From: Nitratireductor sp. ZSWI3
GTDB lineage: Bacteria > Pseudomonadota > Alphaproteobacteria > Rhizobiales > Rhizobiaceae
DNA length: 57,803 nucleotides
Assembly: GCF_024655565.1 (NCBI RefSeq)
Contig: NZ_JANKOF010000023.1
Span: 1 to 57,803, forward strand
Direction of reading: 5' to 3'
The translations under genes and the position numbers were made by a program. The notes under the pieces are model-generated. The model searched no databases. It saw only the letters and a list, made by a program, of their open reading frames with translations, and was not told the DNA's origin. This document shows positions 16,899 to 25,918 of this stretch, piece by piece; position 1 is the first letter of the stretch; every line of letters begins with the position of its first letter.

Positions 16899-17537
16899 TC
16901 AGTCGGACCGGCCGCCCTCGAACACCACGAGGTGGCGAAACCGGCGACCCTGGCCGGGCTCGATCAGGCTGTCGGTGATGGAGCGCCCGTTGGGCGCCAG
17001 GGGAGGCACGGTCACCGACGGCCGATCGGCCACGAACACCGGATCGCGGTCCGGATCGATGATTCGCAGCGATGTCATACGGCATTCGACGACCGCTTCG
17101 GCGCCGAGCCAGAAGGGCCGCTCGCAGGGGATCAGGGAGCCGAGCGCGCGCGGACTTTCGATGCCGCCGTCGAGCGGCAGAAGAAGGAGTTCGAAGCTCA
17201 CCGCGTCGTCTTTCGCGGTGTGTCCCTCGAAGCAGAAGGTGACGACGGATTTCGCGTCGAAGGCGCTGCGCGCCAGCTTGCCGGCAACGGTCTGGTCGCG
17301 GCCGGCCCACAGCGAGGCAAAGGACAGTCCTTTCAGCTCCTTGCCGAAGATGGCGCACAGGCGGGTGCCGGCGAGGCGGAACACGGCTTCGCCACGCGCG
17401 TCCTTTTCCAGAATGAACGTGTCCGCCAGCAGCGTCTTGATGTCCGCAGGCTCGACCTCGGTGCGCTTGGGCGCCGGGCGATTGCCACGCAACCTGTTCC
17501 AATATTGGAACAGTGCGACAGATCCGTCCTGTTTCAT
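16899..17537 (-). CDS. PAS domain protein (PAS_5/pfam07310 type)
   Basis: Protein of 212 aa from ATG 17537 with AAGGAG about 12 bases upstream. The opening FQYWNRLRGNRPAPKRTEVE and then LLADTFILEK and FRLAGTRLCAIFGKEL are the hallmarks of the PAS_5 family common in alphaproteobacteria. The single PAS-like fold spans about residues 10-150, then an Arg-rich tail. No output domain is seen, so it probably acts by protein contact. Family function is not known to me. It is followed on the same strand by the PilZ protein. A TTAA-N7-TTAA box lies 138 bases upstream, shared with the divergent rhomboid gene. Confidence 0.82.
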   Translation of the reverse strand: MKQDGSVALFQYWNRLRGNRPAPKRTEVEPADIKTLLADTFILEKDARGEAVFRLAGTRLCAIFGKELKGLSFASLWAGRDQTVAGKLARSAFDAKSVVTFCFEGHTAKDDAVSFELLLLPLDGGIESPRALGSLIPCERPFWLGAEAVVECRMTSLRIIDPDRDPVFVADRPSVTVPPLAPNGRSITDSLIEPGQGRRFRHLVVFEGGRSD

Positions 17538-17674
17538 GCCTCTCGGCTCCTTGCTTGCGGCCCGGGCCTGTCCCATAGGCGGACAGGCGAAGGCGTTTTC
17601 AATAGCGACATGTGGATGGGTGCAGATTGCGTGCCAGGCAGGCCCCGGTTGTTCACGCGGCAGTGCCGTTAAGG

Positions 17675-17689
17675 TTAAGAAAGCCTTAA
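17675..17689. promoter_or_regulatory. Candidate CtrA-binding box between PAS_5 and rhomboid genes
   Basis: TTAA-GAAAGCC-TTAA has the exact CtrA spacing, with an extra TTAA at 17669-17672. It sits in the 266-base divergent spacer, 114 bases before the rhomboid ATG (17804) and 138 bases before the PAS_5 ATG (17537). The match is seen; binding is inferred. Confidence 0.45.
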
Positions 17690-17803
17690 GGGCCGGCTGA
17701 GGAGCGGCCGCCGGTGAACCGGGCGCGCCGCAACGCTCGACGGCGGGACGTTCGTCATCCCTGTACGGCTTTTTTCTTGCCGCGGCCTCTGCTACCGAGG
17801 GCC

Positions 17804-18586
17804 ATGAGCTATGACGACGATCAGAACGCCTCGCCGCCGGCCGATATGGAGCCCCAGGAAACGTCTAAGGACGATGACGGGGGGCAGGGGCGGGAGCCCG
17901 TCTTCAATCTCGCGCCGGCTGTGGTCGCCTTCGGGTTCGCCTGCATCGCGATCTATCTCGTGCAGAGCCTGTGGCTGGGGTTGCAGGGACAGCTCTGGCT
18001 CACCGTGCGTTTTGCGTTCCTGCCGATCCGCTACACCGGGCCGTATCCGCTGGATCTGTTTGCCTTTGTCAGCCCCGTCGCCTACTCCCTCCTGCACGGC
18101 AGCATGGCGCATCTCCTGGTCAACATGATCTGGCTCGCCGCCTTCGGTTCACCGCTCGCCAACCGCATCGGCACGCTGCGTTTCGTTCTTTTCTGGGTGG
18201 CCGGCGCACTGGCTGCCGTGGCTCTCCATTTTGTTCTCCATCCGACGTCGGCGGCACCGCTGGTCGGCGCGTCCGGGTCCATCTCGGCGATGATGGGAGC
18301 GGCCGCACGGTTCGCCTTCCGTGTCGATCGCCGCCAGCCCAAGCCATCCTTCGCCGGGCCCGTCCTGCCGTTCTCCGCAGTTTTGAGATCGCGCACGGTG
18401 CTGGTTTTCCTGGCGGTCTGGATGGTGGTCAATCTGGTGACGGGGCTCGGGATCGGAGCGTCGGCCGGCGCGCCGCAAATCGCCTGGGAAGCGCATATCG
18501 GCGGATTTCTGCTGGGTTTCCTCGGCATTCGCCTGTTCGACAGGCCCCATGGTGACGCGGCTGCCGGCGCGCCCGGGCGGCCGTGA
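17804..18586 (+). CDS. Rhomboid family intramembrane serine protease
   Basis: Protein of 260 aa. After an acidic, Gln/Asp-rich cytosolic N-terminus (about 1-33) there are about six hydrophobic segments. The catalytic Ser157 is in VGASGSISAMMG and the His231 partner is in WEAHIGGFLLGFLG. The HGSMAHLLVNM segment provides His103 and Asn107 that stabilise the oxyanion in this family. Rhomboids cut membrane proteins within the bilayer; the substrate is unknown. ATG 17804 is preceded by GAGGG; 30 upstream codons are open but Arg-rich and unlikely. The neighbour downstream is a CBS protein. Confidence 0.9.
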   Translation: MSYDDDQNASPPADMEPQETSKDDDGGQGREPVFNLAPAVVAFGFACIAIYLVQSLWLGLQGQLWLTVRFAFLPIRYTGPYPLDLFAFVSPVAYSLLHGSMAHLLVNMIWLAAFGSPLANRIGTLRFVLFWVAGALAAVALHFVLHPTSAAPLVGASGSISAMMGAAARFAFRVDRRQPKPSFAGPVLPFSAVLRSRTVLVFLAVWMVVNLVTGLGIGASAGAPQIAWEAHIGGFLLGFLGIRLFDRPHGDAAAGAPGRP

Positions 18587-18664
18587 GCGGACGCCTTGCG
18601 ATGGGCTTGCAAACGGTGAGGGCTCGGCGCAACATTGTCGCGTGTATGGAAAGAGGAGACTGCC

Positions 18665-19096
18665 ATGACGGTTAAGGCCATTCTCGATTCCAAGGGGCGT
18701 GACGTGGTGACGATCAGCCCCGACAGGAGCCTCGCCGAGGCTGCAAAGCTTTTAGCTGATCGTGGTATCGGTGCCGTCGTCGTGACACAGGATGACGGCC
18801 GGATAGCAGGAATCCTTTCCGAGCGCGATATCGTACGGGCCGTGGGCCAGGAGGGCGCTGCCGCGCTCTATCAGCTCGTTTCGGCGGTGATGACGCCGAA
18901 GGTGCACCGCTGCAAGGAGCATCATACGGTGAACGAGGTCATGCAGATCATGACCGAGCGCCGGTTCCGCCATCTCCCGGTCGAACATGAGGGCCGCATC
19001 GCCGGCATCATCTCCATCGGCGATGTCGTGAAGAAGCGCATTCAGGAAGTCGAGCGCGAAGCGGAAGACATCCGAACCTACATCGCCACCGCCTGA
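18665..19096 (+). CDS. CBS-domain pair protein
   Basis: Protein of 143 aa consisting of two CBS motifs (about residues 8-62 and 72-128) and no other domain. Seen: DVVTISPDRSLAEAAKLLAD, ILSERDIVRAV, VMTPKVHRCKEHHTVNEVM and GIISIGDVVKKRI. Paired CBS motifs form a Bateman module that binds adenosine nucleotides or NAD in other proteins; the partner here is unknown. AGGAG sits 8 bases before the ATG. A very clear terminator follows the stop. Confidence 0.9.
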   Translation: MTVKAILDSKGRDVVTISPDRSLAEAAKLLADRGIGAVVVTQDDGRIAGILSERDIVRAVGQEGAAALYQLVSAVMTPKVHRCKEHHTVNEVMQIMTERRFRHLPVEHEGRIAGIISIGDVVKKRIQEVEREAEDIRTYIATA

Positions 19097-19105
19097 AGCC
19101 AAGGC

Positions 19106-19133
19106 GAGGCTGCCCCTGCGGGCAGCCTCTTTT
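19106..19133 (+). terminator. Rho-independent terminator after the CBS gene
   Basis: GAGGCTGCCC (19106-19115), loop CTGC, GGGCAGCCTC (19120-19129), TTTT. Perfect 10-base-pair stem. The convergent yjhX-like gene ends at 19136, so the hairpin separates the two genes. Confidence 0.92.
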
Positions 19134-19135
19134 CC

Positions 19136-19393
19136 TCAACGGTTGTCGAGTTGCGAACGCACCAGCTCGAGCCCGCGTCGCGTGATGCGATACGGACCGC
19201 TGTTGCGCGACTGGATGGCGCGCTTGCGTTTGATCTTGCGGAAAAGATCGAGATCCAGGCCGGGATAGCTCCAGCCGTCGCGTGTCATGCAAGAAAGTTC
19301 GATGATGTTGCCGCGATCGTCCTTCTCGACGTCGATCCGGCCACCCTGCGCCAAGATGTGCAGGATGCGCTGTTCCGCGCGTGAAATGTCCAT
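19136..19393 (-). CDS. YjhX family (UPF0386) protein, putative toxin homologue
   Basis: Protein of 85 aa from ATG 19393. It matches the YjhX/UPF0386 family through its length: N-terminal MDISRAEQRILHILAQGGRI, central CMTRDGWSYPGLDL, and the ending PYRITRRGLELVRSQLDNR, which mirrors the E. coli YjhX C-terminus. In E. coli YjhX is proposed as a toxin (topoisomerase inhibition) paired with the acetyltransferase YjhQ. Here no YjhQ gene is adjacent, although two GNAT genes lie 1.8 kb away. In alphaproteobacteria the family is widespread and often single-copy, so a housekeeping role such as DNA or RNA binding is equally likely. The basic residues KIKRKRAIQSRN support nucleic-acid contact. Confidence 0.8.
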   Translation of the reverse strand: MDISRAEQRILHILAQGGRIDVEKDDRGNIIELSCMTRDGWSYPGLDLDLFRKIKRKRAIQSRNSGPYRITRRGLELVRSQLDNR

Positions 19394-19666
19394 TTTGAAG
19401 TCCTGGGAAAACCGTCGGCCAGCGGCCGACATGAAACGCCGCGCTGCCTGTCGGCAGCACGTGGCTCAAGGTTTTCTCGCCCCGATCCTGACGTAAAACA
19501 GGCCGGGGCCTCAGCGGGACTCAAAGCTGGTGGACATGAAAACTCCAATCGAGGCGTGTTTCTTAGCGCAAAGTCCTGGCGGAATAAAGACGCTCGGCTT
19601 GCCACGGATGGACGATTGGTCTAGCCAATGCGCAGTCCAATCTCGAACAATCCGACCGCACGGCCC

Positions 19667-21169
19667 ATGACAATCATCGACACGCGCACGCCCGATCCCA
19701 AGCGTTTCATCTCCGGCGCTACCGGCGACTGGGAAATCATCGTCGGCATGGAAATCCACGCCCAGGTGACGTCCGAATCGAAGCTGTTCTCCGGCGCTTC
19801 GACCGCATTCGGTGCGGCGCCCAATGCGAATGTCTCGCTGGTCGACGCGGCCATGCCCGGCATGCTGCCGGTGATCAACGAGGAGTGCGTGAAACAGGCG
19901 ATCCGCACCGGCCTCGGCTTGAAGGCGCAGATCAACCATCGCTCCGTGTTCGATCGGAAGAACTACTTTTATCCCGACCTGCCGCAGGGCTACCAGATCT
20001 CCCAGTACAAGCAGCCGATCGTCGGCGAGGGCAAGGTCACCGTCTCCGTTGGCCCGGCCAAGGACGGTTCCTTCGAGGAGATCGAGGTCGGGATCGAGCG
20101 GCTGCATCTCGAGCAGGATGCCGGCAAGTCGATGCACGACCAGCATCCGACCATGTCCTATGTGGATCTGAACCGGTCCGGCGTGGCGCTGATGGAGATC
20201 GTGTCCAAGCCCGACATCCGCTCGGCCGACGAGGCGAAGGCCTTCCTGACGAAGCTGCGCACCATCCTGCGCTATCTCGGCACATGCGACGGCAACATGG
20301 ACGAAGGCTCCATGCGCGCCGATGTGAACGTTTCCGTCCGCCGCCCCGGCGGCGCCTTCGGCACACGATGCGAGATCAAGAACGTCAACTCGATCCGTTT
20401 CGTCGGGCAGTCGATCGAATCGGAGGCGCGCAGGCAGATCGCGATCCTGGAAGACGGCGGCAGCATCGACCAGGAAACGCGCCTCTTCGATCCGGTCAAG
20501 GGGGAGACGCGTTCGATGCGCTCCAAGGAAGAGGCACACGACTATCGCTACTTCCCCGATCCGGATCTCGTGCCGCTGGAGTTCGACCAGGCCTATGTGG
20601 ACGCTCTTGCCGCCGGCCTGACCGAACTGCCGGACGAGAAGAAGGCCCGCTTCATCAAGGCCTATGGTCTTTCCGAATACGACGCTTCCGTGCTGATCGC
20701 CGAAAAGGCGACGGCCGAATATTTCGAGAAGGTCGCCGAGGGGCGCGACGGCAAGACTGCCGCCAACTGGGTGATCAACGATCTTCTGGGAGCCTTGAAC
20801 AAGGCCGGGCAGGATATTGAAAACACGTCCGTTTCGCCTGATCAACTCGGTGCGGTCATCGACCTCATCAAGGAAGGGACGATATCGGGCAAGATCGCCA
20901 AGGACCTGTTTGAGATCGTGCTTTCCGAGGGCGGGGATCCGCGCCGGATCGTCGAGGAGCGCGGCCTGAAGCAGGTCACCGACACCGGCGCCATCGAAAA
21001 GGCTGTCGATGAGGTGATCGCCGCCAATCCCGACAAGGTCGAGCAGGCCAAGGCCAAGCCGACGCTGGCCGGCTGGTTCGTCGGACAGGTAATGAAGGCG
21101 ACGGGCGGGAAGGCCAATCCCCAGGCCGTCAACGCGCTGGTCAAGGAGAAGCTCGGCATCGATGAGTAG
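19667..21169 (+). CDS. gatB: Aspartyl/glutamyl-tRNA(Asn/Gln) amidotransferase subunit B
   Basis: Protein of 500 aa, the family size. With GatA and GatC it converts Glu-tRNA(Gln) and Asp-tRNA(Asn) to the amide forms; GatB holds the kinase and tRNA-binding parts. Seen: [12 protein letters not shown] at the start, [45 protein letters not shown], and the C-terminal YqeY-like domain (TPTLAGWF-type segment [14 protein letters not shown]). ATG 19667 is chosen over 19628 because the family begins [10 protein letters not shown]. GatA and GatC are not in the window. A GNAT gene overlaps its stop. Confidence 0.95.
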   Translation: MTIIDTRTPDPKRFISGATGDWEIIVGMEIHAQVTSESKLFSGASTAFGAAPNANVSLVDAAMPGMLPVINEECVKQAIRTGLGLKAQINHRSVFDRKNYFYPDLPQGYQISQYKQPIVGEGKVTVSVGPAKDGSFEEIEVGIERLHLEQDAGKSMHDQHPTMSYVDLNRSGVALMEIVSKPDIRSADEAKAFLTKLRTILRYLGTCDGNMDEGSMRADVNVSVRRPGGAFGTRCEIKNVNSIRFVGQSIESEARRQIAILEDGGSIDQETRLFDPVKGETRSMRSKEEAHDYRYFPDPDLVPLEFDQAYVDALAAGLTELPDEKKARFIKAYGLSEYDASVLIAEKATAEYFEKVAEGRDGKTAANWVINDLLGALNKAGQDIENTSVSPDQLGAVIDLIKEGTISGKIAKDLFEIVLSEGGDPRRIVEERGLKQVTDTGAIEKAVDEVIAANPDKVEQAKAKPTLAGWFVGQVMKATGGKANPQAVNALVKEKLGIDE

Positions 21170-21668
21170 TGCGGACGGCTATTTCGTCAGAACCGCGGGG
21201 CGCCGGGACCTGCCGGCGATCCGCGCGCTTCTGGTGGAGACCTGGCACGATACCTACGATGCGGTCTACGGCGCTACCCGGGTGACGCAGATCACCGATG
21301 ATTGGCACAGCCTTCGCGCTCTGGAAGTGCGGCTCGACAACCCCAATTCCGAGTTCCTCGTCGCCGACAATGGGACCGCGCTGGGCGGAACGGCTTTCGC
21401 CTGCGCCGAGGACGGCGGCAGGACGGTGATGCTGCGGCAGCTCTATGTCCGGCCCGCCTGCCAGGGACAAGGCATCGGAACGGCCCTGCTTGGCGAGATC
21501 GAAGCGAGCTTTCCCGAGGCGCGCGACATCAGGCTGGAGGTCGAGGAAGCCAATGAAGGGGCGCTTCGCTTCTATGCGATGCATGGCTTCTCGCGCATCG
21601 GCGAGACGGGCAATTGCGGCACCGACGCCTCGGGCATGCCGGCGCTGATTCTGGGGAAATCTCTTTGA
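21162..21668 (+). CDS. GNAT family N-acetyltransferase
   Basis: Protein of 168 aa. The ATG at 21162 overlaps the gatB end by 8 bases. The GNAT fold is clear: the N-terminal [20 protein letters not shown], the acetyl-CoA loop [18 protein letters not shown] (motif A, about 96-113), and the C-terminal [15 protein letters not shown]. The substrate is unknown; RimI-like or metabolite acetyltransferases are all possible. The tight overlap with gatB and with the next GNAT gene points to translational coupling, so expression should follow gatB. Confidence 0.85.
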   Translation: MSSADGYFVRTAGRRDLPAIRALLVETWHDTYDAVYGATRVTQITDDWHSLRALEVRLDNPNSEFLVADNGTALGGTAFACAEDGGRTVMLRQLYVRPACQGQGIGTALLGEIEASFPEARDIRLEVEEANEGALRFYAMHGFSRIGETGNCGTDASGMPALILGKSL

Positions 21669-22132
21669 CGAACGCGGCCGTCACCATTCGGGAGGCTGAA
21701 ATCGGTGACGTGCCGGCTATCGTCTCCTTGTTCGCCGCCGATGAGATGGGCGGGCACGGCGACACGACGGCCCCGGAGGCGGCCGGCGATTATCTTGCGG
21801 CGTTCGAGCGCATCCGGCAAAGCCCGAACGACACTCTTTTCGTCGCCGAGCTCGACGGCGAGGTGGTGGGCACCTTCCAGACGACGATCATCACCAGCAT
21901 GAGCGGGCGCGGTGCGCCGAGCCTGACCATCGAGGCCGTGCAGACGCGTGAAGACATGCGCGGGCGCGGTATCGGCGCGCTGATGGTCCGGCATGCCGTG
22001 GAGAGGGCCGAGGAGGCGGGGGCACGCCTCGTGCAATTGACGTCGAACAATGCACGCCAGCGGGCGCATCGCTTCTATGAACGGCTCGGTTTCGCCAAGA
22101 GCCATGCCGGCTTCAAGATGAAACTCAAATGA
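21665..22132 (+). CDS. GNAT family N-acetyltransferase (second of a pair)
   Basis: Protein of 155 aa from a TTG start at 21665, overlapping the upstream stop by 4 bases (TTGA), a classic coupling arrangement. Motifs: TIREAEIGDVPAIVSLF, VAELDGEVVGTFQTTI, the CoA loop VQTREDMRGRGIGALMV, and ARQRAHRFYERLGF. It differs enough from the first GNAT that a recent duplication is not evident. No ATG fits the family start, which supports the TTG. Substrate unknown. Confidence 0.83.
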   Translation: MTNAAVTIREAEIGDVPAIVSLFAADEMGGHGDTTAPEAAGDYLAAFERIRQSPNDTLFVAELDGEVVGTFQTTIITSMSGRGAPSLTIEAVQTREDMRGRGIGALMVRHAVERAEEAGARLVQLTSNNARQRAHRFYERLGFAKSHAGFKMKLK

Positions 22133-22234
22133 GGTCTGGGCATCGCCATCCGGGCCTTGCCTTCTCGGCTCGTGGACGCCATAACGCAAGCCGAAGCCAC
22201 ATCGGACGATGACAGCGAGCGACTAGAGGAAGCC

Positions 22235-22633
22235 ATGAAGAAGTTCCTGCTTCAGTTCTTTACCTGGTGGAACGGCCAGACTCTGGGCACCCGCTTTCAC
22301 ACCTGGCGCAAGGGCACGCGCGTCGGCGAGGACGAGTTCGGCAATGTCTATTACGAAGGCGGTAAGGATTCGGAAGGCCGCACACGCCGCTGGGTGATCT
22401 ACAACGGCATTTCCGATGCCTCGCTGGTGCCGCCCGGCTGGCACGGCTGGCTGCATCACCGCGTCGACGTCGCGCCGGCGAACGAGAACTACACGCCCCG
22501 CGAGTGGCAGAAGCCGCATCTGCCGAACCTCACCGGAACGGCGGGGGCCTACCGGCCGAAGGGCTCTGCGATGACGCCGCAGGACCGTCCGCGCGTCACC
22601 GGCGATTACGACGCCTGGACGCCCGGCGGCTGA
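22235..22633 (+). CDS. NADH:ubiquinone oxidoreductase 17.2 kDa subunit (NDUFA12 family)
   Basis: Protein of 132 aa. It matches the NDUFA12/B17.2 accessory subunit of complex I, found in alphaproteobacteria and mitochondria. Seen: MKKFLLQFFTWWNGQTLGTRF, FGNVYYEGG, RRWVIYNG, DASLVPPGWHGWLHH and the C-terminal PRVTGDYDAWTPGG. ATG 22235 has AGAGGAA right upstream. The nuo core operon is not in the window; a lone NDUFA12 near DUF2155 and aat is the usual alphaproteobacterial arrangement. It acts at the matrix/cytosolic side of complex I. Confidence 0.93.
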   Translation: MKKFLLQFFTWWNGQTLGTRFHTWRKGTRVGEDEFGNVYYEGGKDSEGRTRRWVIYNGISDASLVPPGWHGWLHHRVDVAPANENYTPREWQKPHLPNLTGTAGAYRPKGSAMTPQDRPRVTGDYDAWTPGG

Positions 22634-22665
22634 CGCCGCACGCGTTTCTTGCCATAATTGCCGTC

Positions 22666-22775
22666 TAGAGCGGGATGAGGAAAAGTGTGAAGCGGTTTTC
22701 TGCCTGCATCCCGCTCTCACTTTTGGAATCGATCGCGATGATTTTGGATTGATTCAATCCAAAATCATCGCGATC
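22666..22775. repeat. Double-hairpin intergenic repeat (rhizobial type)
   Basis: Two palindromes in a 201-base gap. AGAGCGGGATG (22667-22677) pairs with CATCCCGCTCT (22707-22717), enclosing AAAAGTGTGAAGCGGTTTTC. Then a perfect 20-base-pair stem, GATCGCGATGATTTTGGATT (22731-22750), has loop GATTC and its complement at 22756-22775. It is a different family from the seven-copy repeat and resembles intergenic palindromes common in Mesorhizobium and Rhizobium. Confidence 0.85.
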
Positions 22776-22834
22776 CAGTCAAAGGCTTTCCATGGACTCG
22801 GCGATTCCGCCGGGGTATCCCGGATAAACCACGG

Positions 22835-23287
22835 ATGAGTCGGGTGTCGAGCCACATGATTTCAGCCCAAGACAAGAAGCGCGGCATGCTGCGTGTGCTC
22901 CTGCCTGTTTTAGCCCTGGTGATGGCATCGGCCCTGCCGGTGCAGGCCGAGCGGCTGAAAAACCCGGTGGCCGAGTTCACCGGCATCGACAAGATCACCG
23001 GCCGCATCATTTCTTTCGACGTCTATATGGATGAGACGGTGCAGTTCGGTGCCCTGCAGGTGACGCCGCGTGTCTGCTACACCTCGGCAGAAACCGAGGA
23101 AGCGCGTACCGATGCCTTTGTCGAGGTGGACGAAATCACCCTGGACCGGGAGATTCGCCGGATCTTCACCGGCTGGATGTTCGCAGAAAGCCCGGGCCTC
23201 AACGCCGTCGAGCACCCCGTCTATGACGTCTGGCTGAAAGCCTGCAAGCAATCCTCCGACGTGCCGCCGCCCGACCAGACCAACTGA
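22835..23287 (+). CDS. DUF2155 domain-containing exported protein
   Basis: Protein of 150 aa with a signal peptide (LLPVLALVMASALPVQA, cleaved near residue 38). The mature domain is DUF2155: FTGIDKITGRIISFDVYMDE, VQFGALQVTPRVCY, FVEVDEI and the ending RIFTGWMFAESPGLNAVEHP. Periplasmic location is expected; function unknown. ATGs at 22835, 22856 and 22886 are all in frame and none has a strong ribosome site, so the exact start is open; I give the longest. Neighbourhood with aat and accBC is conserved in Hyphomicrobiales. Confidence 0.85.
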   Translation: MSRVSSHMISAQDKKRGMLRVLLPVLALVMASALPVQAERLKNPVAEFTGIDKITGRIISFDVYMDETVQFGALQVTPRVCYTSAETEEARTDAFVEVDEITLDREIRRIFTGWMFAESPGLNAVEHPVYDVWLKACKQSSDVPPPDQTN

Positions 23288-23304
23288 GCCGGCAGCCATC
23301 CAGA

Positions 23305-23405
23305 CCGGCTCATCGTTTCATGGAAACGTTGTCCCGTTCTATCTCTTTGTTTTTCCGCATTTATGAGGACGTCAGGTGATTCCACCTGACTGCAAAATGC
23401 TTTAG
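23305..23405. repeat. Palindromic intergenic repeat, copy C (full length)
   Basis: The 5' hairpin module CCGGCTCATCGTTTC-atg-GAAACGTTG is partly decayed, then CTATCTCTTTG, then CCGCATTTATGAGG (one mismatch), GTCAGGTG-ATTC-CACCTGAC and TGCAAAATGCTTTAG. It fills the gap between the convergent DUF2155 and aat genes. The aat stop codon (23402-23404) is inside its 3' end. Confidence 0.85.
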
Positions 23406-24019
23406 GGAAAGAAGCTTGCGTCTCCGCGAATGGCCTCCTGCAGCAGTTGCTCATAGCGGCTGCGGGGAATGTCGATCGCACCGAATTGCTTGAGATGCGC
23501 CGTGGTGAACTGCGTGTCGAGCAAGACGAAGCCGCGCTCGCGCAGGCGTTCCACAAGATGCACGAGGCAGACCTTCGAAGCGTCGGTGCGGCGCGAGAAC
23601 ATGCTTTCGCCGAAGAATGCGCGTCCGAGGGTGACGCCGTAGAGGCCGCCGACCAGCTCTCCGCCGGCCCAGGCCTCAACCGTGTGGCAGTGGCCGCTCT
23701 CGAAGAGAAGCCCGTAGGCCTGGCGGATCGGCTCGTTGATCCAGGTGTCCTCGCTGCCAGCCCGGGCTTCCGCACAGCCTTCGATGACACCCTCGAACGT
23801 GGTGTCGAACGCGATGCGGAACGGATTGCGCCGCAGCGTCTTGCCGAGACTGCGGGGAATGTGGAAACCATCGAGCGGGATGATGCCGCGCGTCTCCGGC
23901 CGCACCCAGAACACTTCCGGATCCACCGCACTCTCGGCCATCGGGAAAACCCCGGTGGCATAGGCCCGCAACAGGAGATCAGGCGGAATCTCGAACCCTG
24001 GGGCGAATGGTCGTGCCAT
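23402..24019 (-). CDS. aat: Leucyl/phenylalanyl-tRNA-protein transferase
   Basis: Protein of 205 aa. It adds Leu or Phe from tRNA to proteins with N-terminal Arg or Lys, marking them for ClpAP (N-degron pathway). Seen: [67 protein letters not shown], and [24 protein letters not shown] 24019 begins [16 protein letters not shown] as in relatives. It follows accC by 44 bases on the same strand and probably shares its transcript. The stop is supplied by repeat C. Confidence 0.95.
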   Translation of the reverse strand: MARPFAPGFEIPPDLLLRAYATGVFPMAESAVDPEVFWVRPETRGIIPLDGFHIPRSLGKTLRRNPFRIAFDTTFEGVIEGCAEARAGSEDTWINEPIRQAYGLLFESGHCHTVEAWAGGELVGGLYGVTLGRAFFGESMFSRRTDASKVCLVHLVERLRERGFVLLDTQFTTAHLKQFGAIDIPRSRYEQLLQEAIRGDASFFP

Positions 24020-24063
24020 GGAGCGAACCGGATTCAGCGCCGAACAACGACCGGGCGAGGGTG

Positions 24064-25407
24064 TCAGTGTCCCTTCGCCAGGTAGTTCTCCAGCCAGTGG
24101 ATGTCATAGTCGCCGTTGGCGATGTCAGGATTGCCCACCAGATCCTGGAACAGCGGCAGCGTCGTCTTGATGCCGTCGACGACAAACTCGTCGAGCGCGC
24201 GGCGCAGGCGCATCATGCATTCGACGCGGTTGCGCCCATGCACGATCAGCTTGCCGATCAGGCTGTCGTAGTAGGGCGGTATGCGGTAGCCGGAATAAAC
24301 GCCCGAATCGACGCGCACGCCAAGCCCGCCCGGCGTGTGGAAATGGCTGATCGTGCCCGGCGAGGGCGTGAAGGTTCTGGGATCCTCGGCATTGATGCGG
24401 CACTCGATGGCATGGCCCTCGAAGCGCACGTCCCCCTGGCTCGACGACAGACCGCCGCCGGAGGCCACGCGGATCTGTTCGTGCACCAAATCGATGCCAG
24501 TGATGGCTTCGGTCACCGGATGCTCCACCTGCAGGCGCGTGTTCATCTCGATGAAATAGAACTCGCCGTTCTCGTAGAGGAACTCGATGGTTCCGGCGCC
24601 CGAATAGCCGAGATCGGCCATGGCCGTGGCCACCGTCTCGCCGATCTTCATGCGCTGCTCGACATTCAGCGCCGGGGAGTTTGCTTCTTCCCAGACCTTC
24701 TGGTGGCGACGCTGCAGCGAGCAGTCGCGCTCGCCCAGATGGATCGCGTTGCCGGCGCCGTCGCCCATCACCTGAACCTCGATGTGGCGGGGCTTTTCGA
24801 GATATTTCTCGATGTAGACCGCATCGTCGCCAAAGGCCGCGCCGGCTTCGCTGCGCGCCGTGGAGAGCGCTTCCGAAAGATCCGCTTCCGTGCGCGCCAC
24901 CTTCATGCCGCGGCCGCCGCCGCCGGCCGACGCCTTGATGAGAACCGGATAGCCGATCTCGGCGGCGATGCGCTTGGCGTCGCGGTCGTCGGTCACCGCG
25001 CCGTCGGAGCCGGGGACGACGGGAATGCCGAGGTCGCGCGCCGTTCTCTTGGCGGTGATCTTGTCGCCCATGATGCGGATATGATCAGCCGAGGGGCCGA
25101 TGAAGGTGATGTTGTGTGCGGCCAGTATGTCGGCGAACTTGGCGTTCTCGGAAAGAAAGCCGTAGCCGGGGTGGATCGCGTCGGCTCCCGTGATCTCGCA
25201 GGCGGCAAGGATCTGATGGATGTTCAGATAGCTGTCGCGAGAGGGGGGCGGTCCGATGCAGACGCTCTCGTCGGCCAGCCGCACATGCATCGCGTCGGCA
25301 TCGGCGGTGGAATGCACGGCGACGGTCTGAATGCCGAGTTCCTTTGCGGCGCGCAGGACGCGTAGTGCGATTTCGCCGCGATTGGCGATGAGGATCTTGT
25401 GAAACAT
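24064..25407 (-). CDS. accC: Acetyl-CoA carboxylase, biotin carboxylase subunit
   Basis: Protein of 447 aa, full length. It carboxylates biotin on AccB using ATP and bicarbonate, the first half of malonyl-CoA synthesis. Motifs: [32 protein letters not shown], the glycine-rich ATP loop [12 protein letters not shown] (about 160-171), [28 protein letters not shown] and [14 protein letters not shown] of the ATP-grasp core. The accB gene lies 16 bases upstream; aat follows. The AccA/AccD carboxyltransferase genes are not in the window. Confidence 0.97.
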   Translation of the reverse strand: MFHKILIANRGEIALRVLRAAKELGIQTVAVHSTADADAMHVRLADESVCIGPPPSRDSYLNIHQILAACEITGADAIHPGYGFLSENAKFADILAAHNITFIGPSADHIRIMGDKITAKRTARDLGIPVVPGSDGAVTDDRDAKRIAAEIGYPVLIKASAGGGGRGMKVARTEADLSEALSTARSEAGAAFGDDAVYIEKYLEKPRHIEVQVMGDGAGNAIHLGERDCSLQRRHQKVWEEANSPALNVEQRMKIGETVATAMADLGYSGAGTIEFLYENGEFYFIEMNTRLQVEHPVTEAITGIDLVHEQIRVASGGGLSSSQGDVRFEGHAIECRINAEDPRTFTPSPGTISHFHTPGGLGVRVDSGVYSGYRIPPYYDSLIGKLIVHGRNRVECMMRLRRALDEFVVDGIKTTLPLFQDLVGNPDIANGDYDIHWLENYLAKGH

Positions 25408-25423
25408 GCGCGGCGGTCCCGGG

Positions 25424-25897
25424 CTATTCGATCACGACCAGCGGCTCGCCATACTCGACCGGCTGGGCATCCTCGAAGAGGATTGCCGTTACGGTTCCGG
25501 AGCGCGGCGCCGGGATCTGGTTCATGGTCTTCATCGCTTCGATGATGAGCAGGGTCTGCCCTTCCTTCACCGGCTGGCCCACCTCGATGAACGGGTTGGC
25601 GCCGGGTGCGGGAGATTTGTAAGCCGTGCCGACCATGGGCGAGGGGACGGCATTCTTCGAATCCGCCTGGCTCGCCGCCTTCTCTTCCACGGCGCGGGGG
25701 GCGGCCGATTGCGCGGCGGGGGTCGGTGCGGCAGCGGGCGGCGCATAGGCCTGCATGGCAGCCGCCGCGGCCTGCTTGGAAACCCGGATGCGCAGTTCGT
25801 CCTGCTCGACCTCGATCTCGGTCAGGTGCGTCTCATTCAGGATCGCTGCAAGCTCACGAATGAGCTGCTGATCGATTCCCGTCTTCTTTGTTGACAT
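25424..25897 (-). CDS. accB: Acetyl-CoA carboxylase, biotin carboxyl carrier protein
   Basis: Protein of 157 aa. The C-terminal biotinyl domain carries [14 protein letters not shown] with the biotin-accepting Lys123. The N-terminal helix region [20 protein letters not shown] and an Ala/Pro-rich hinge (about 45-85) are typical. It swings biotin between AccC and the carboxyltransferase. It lies in the run aroQ-accB-accC-aat, all minus strand with gaps of 16-44 bases, which suggests one operon. The thumb segment [18 protein letters not shown] is present. Confidence 0.96.
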   Translation of the reverse strand: MSTKKTGIDQQLIRELAAILNETHLTEIEVEQDELRIRVSKQAAAAAMQAYAPPAAAPTPAAQSAAPRAVEEKAASQADSKNAVPSPMVGTAYKSPAPGANPFIEVGQPVKEGQTLLIIEAMKTMNQIPAPRSGTVTAILFEDAQPVEYGEPLVVIE

Positions 25898-25918
25898 GTT
25901 TTCGTCCTGCTTTTTTTC

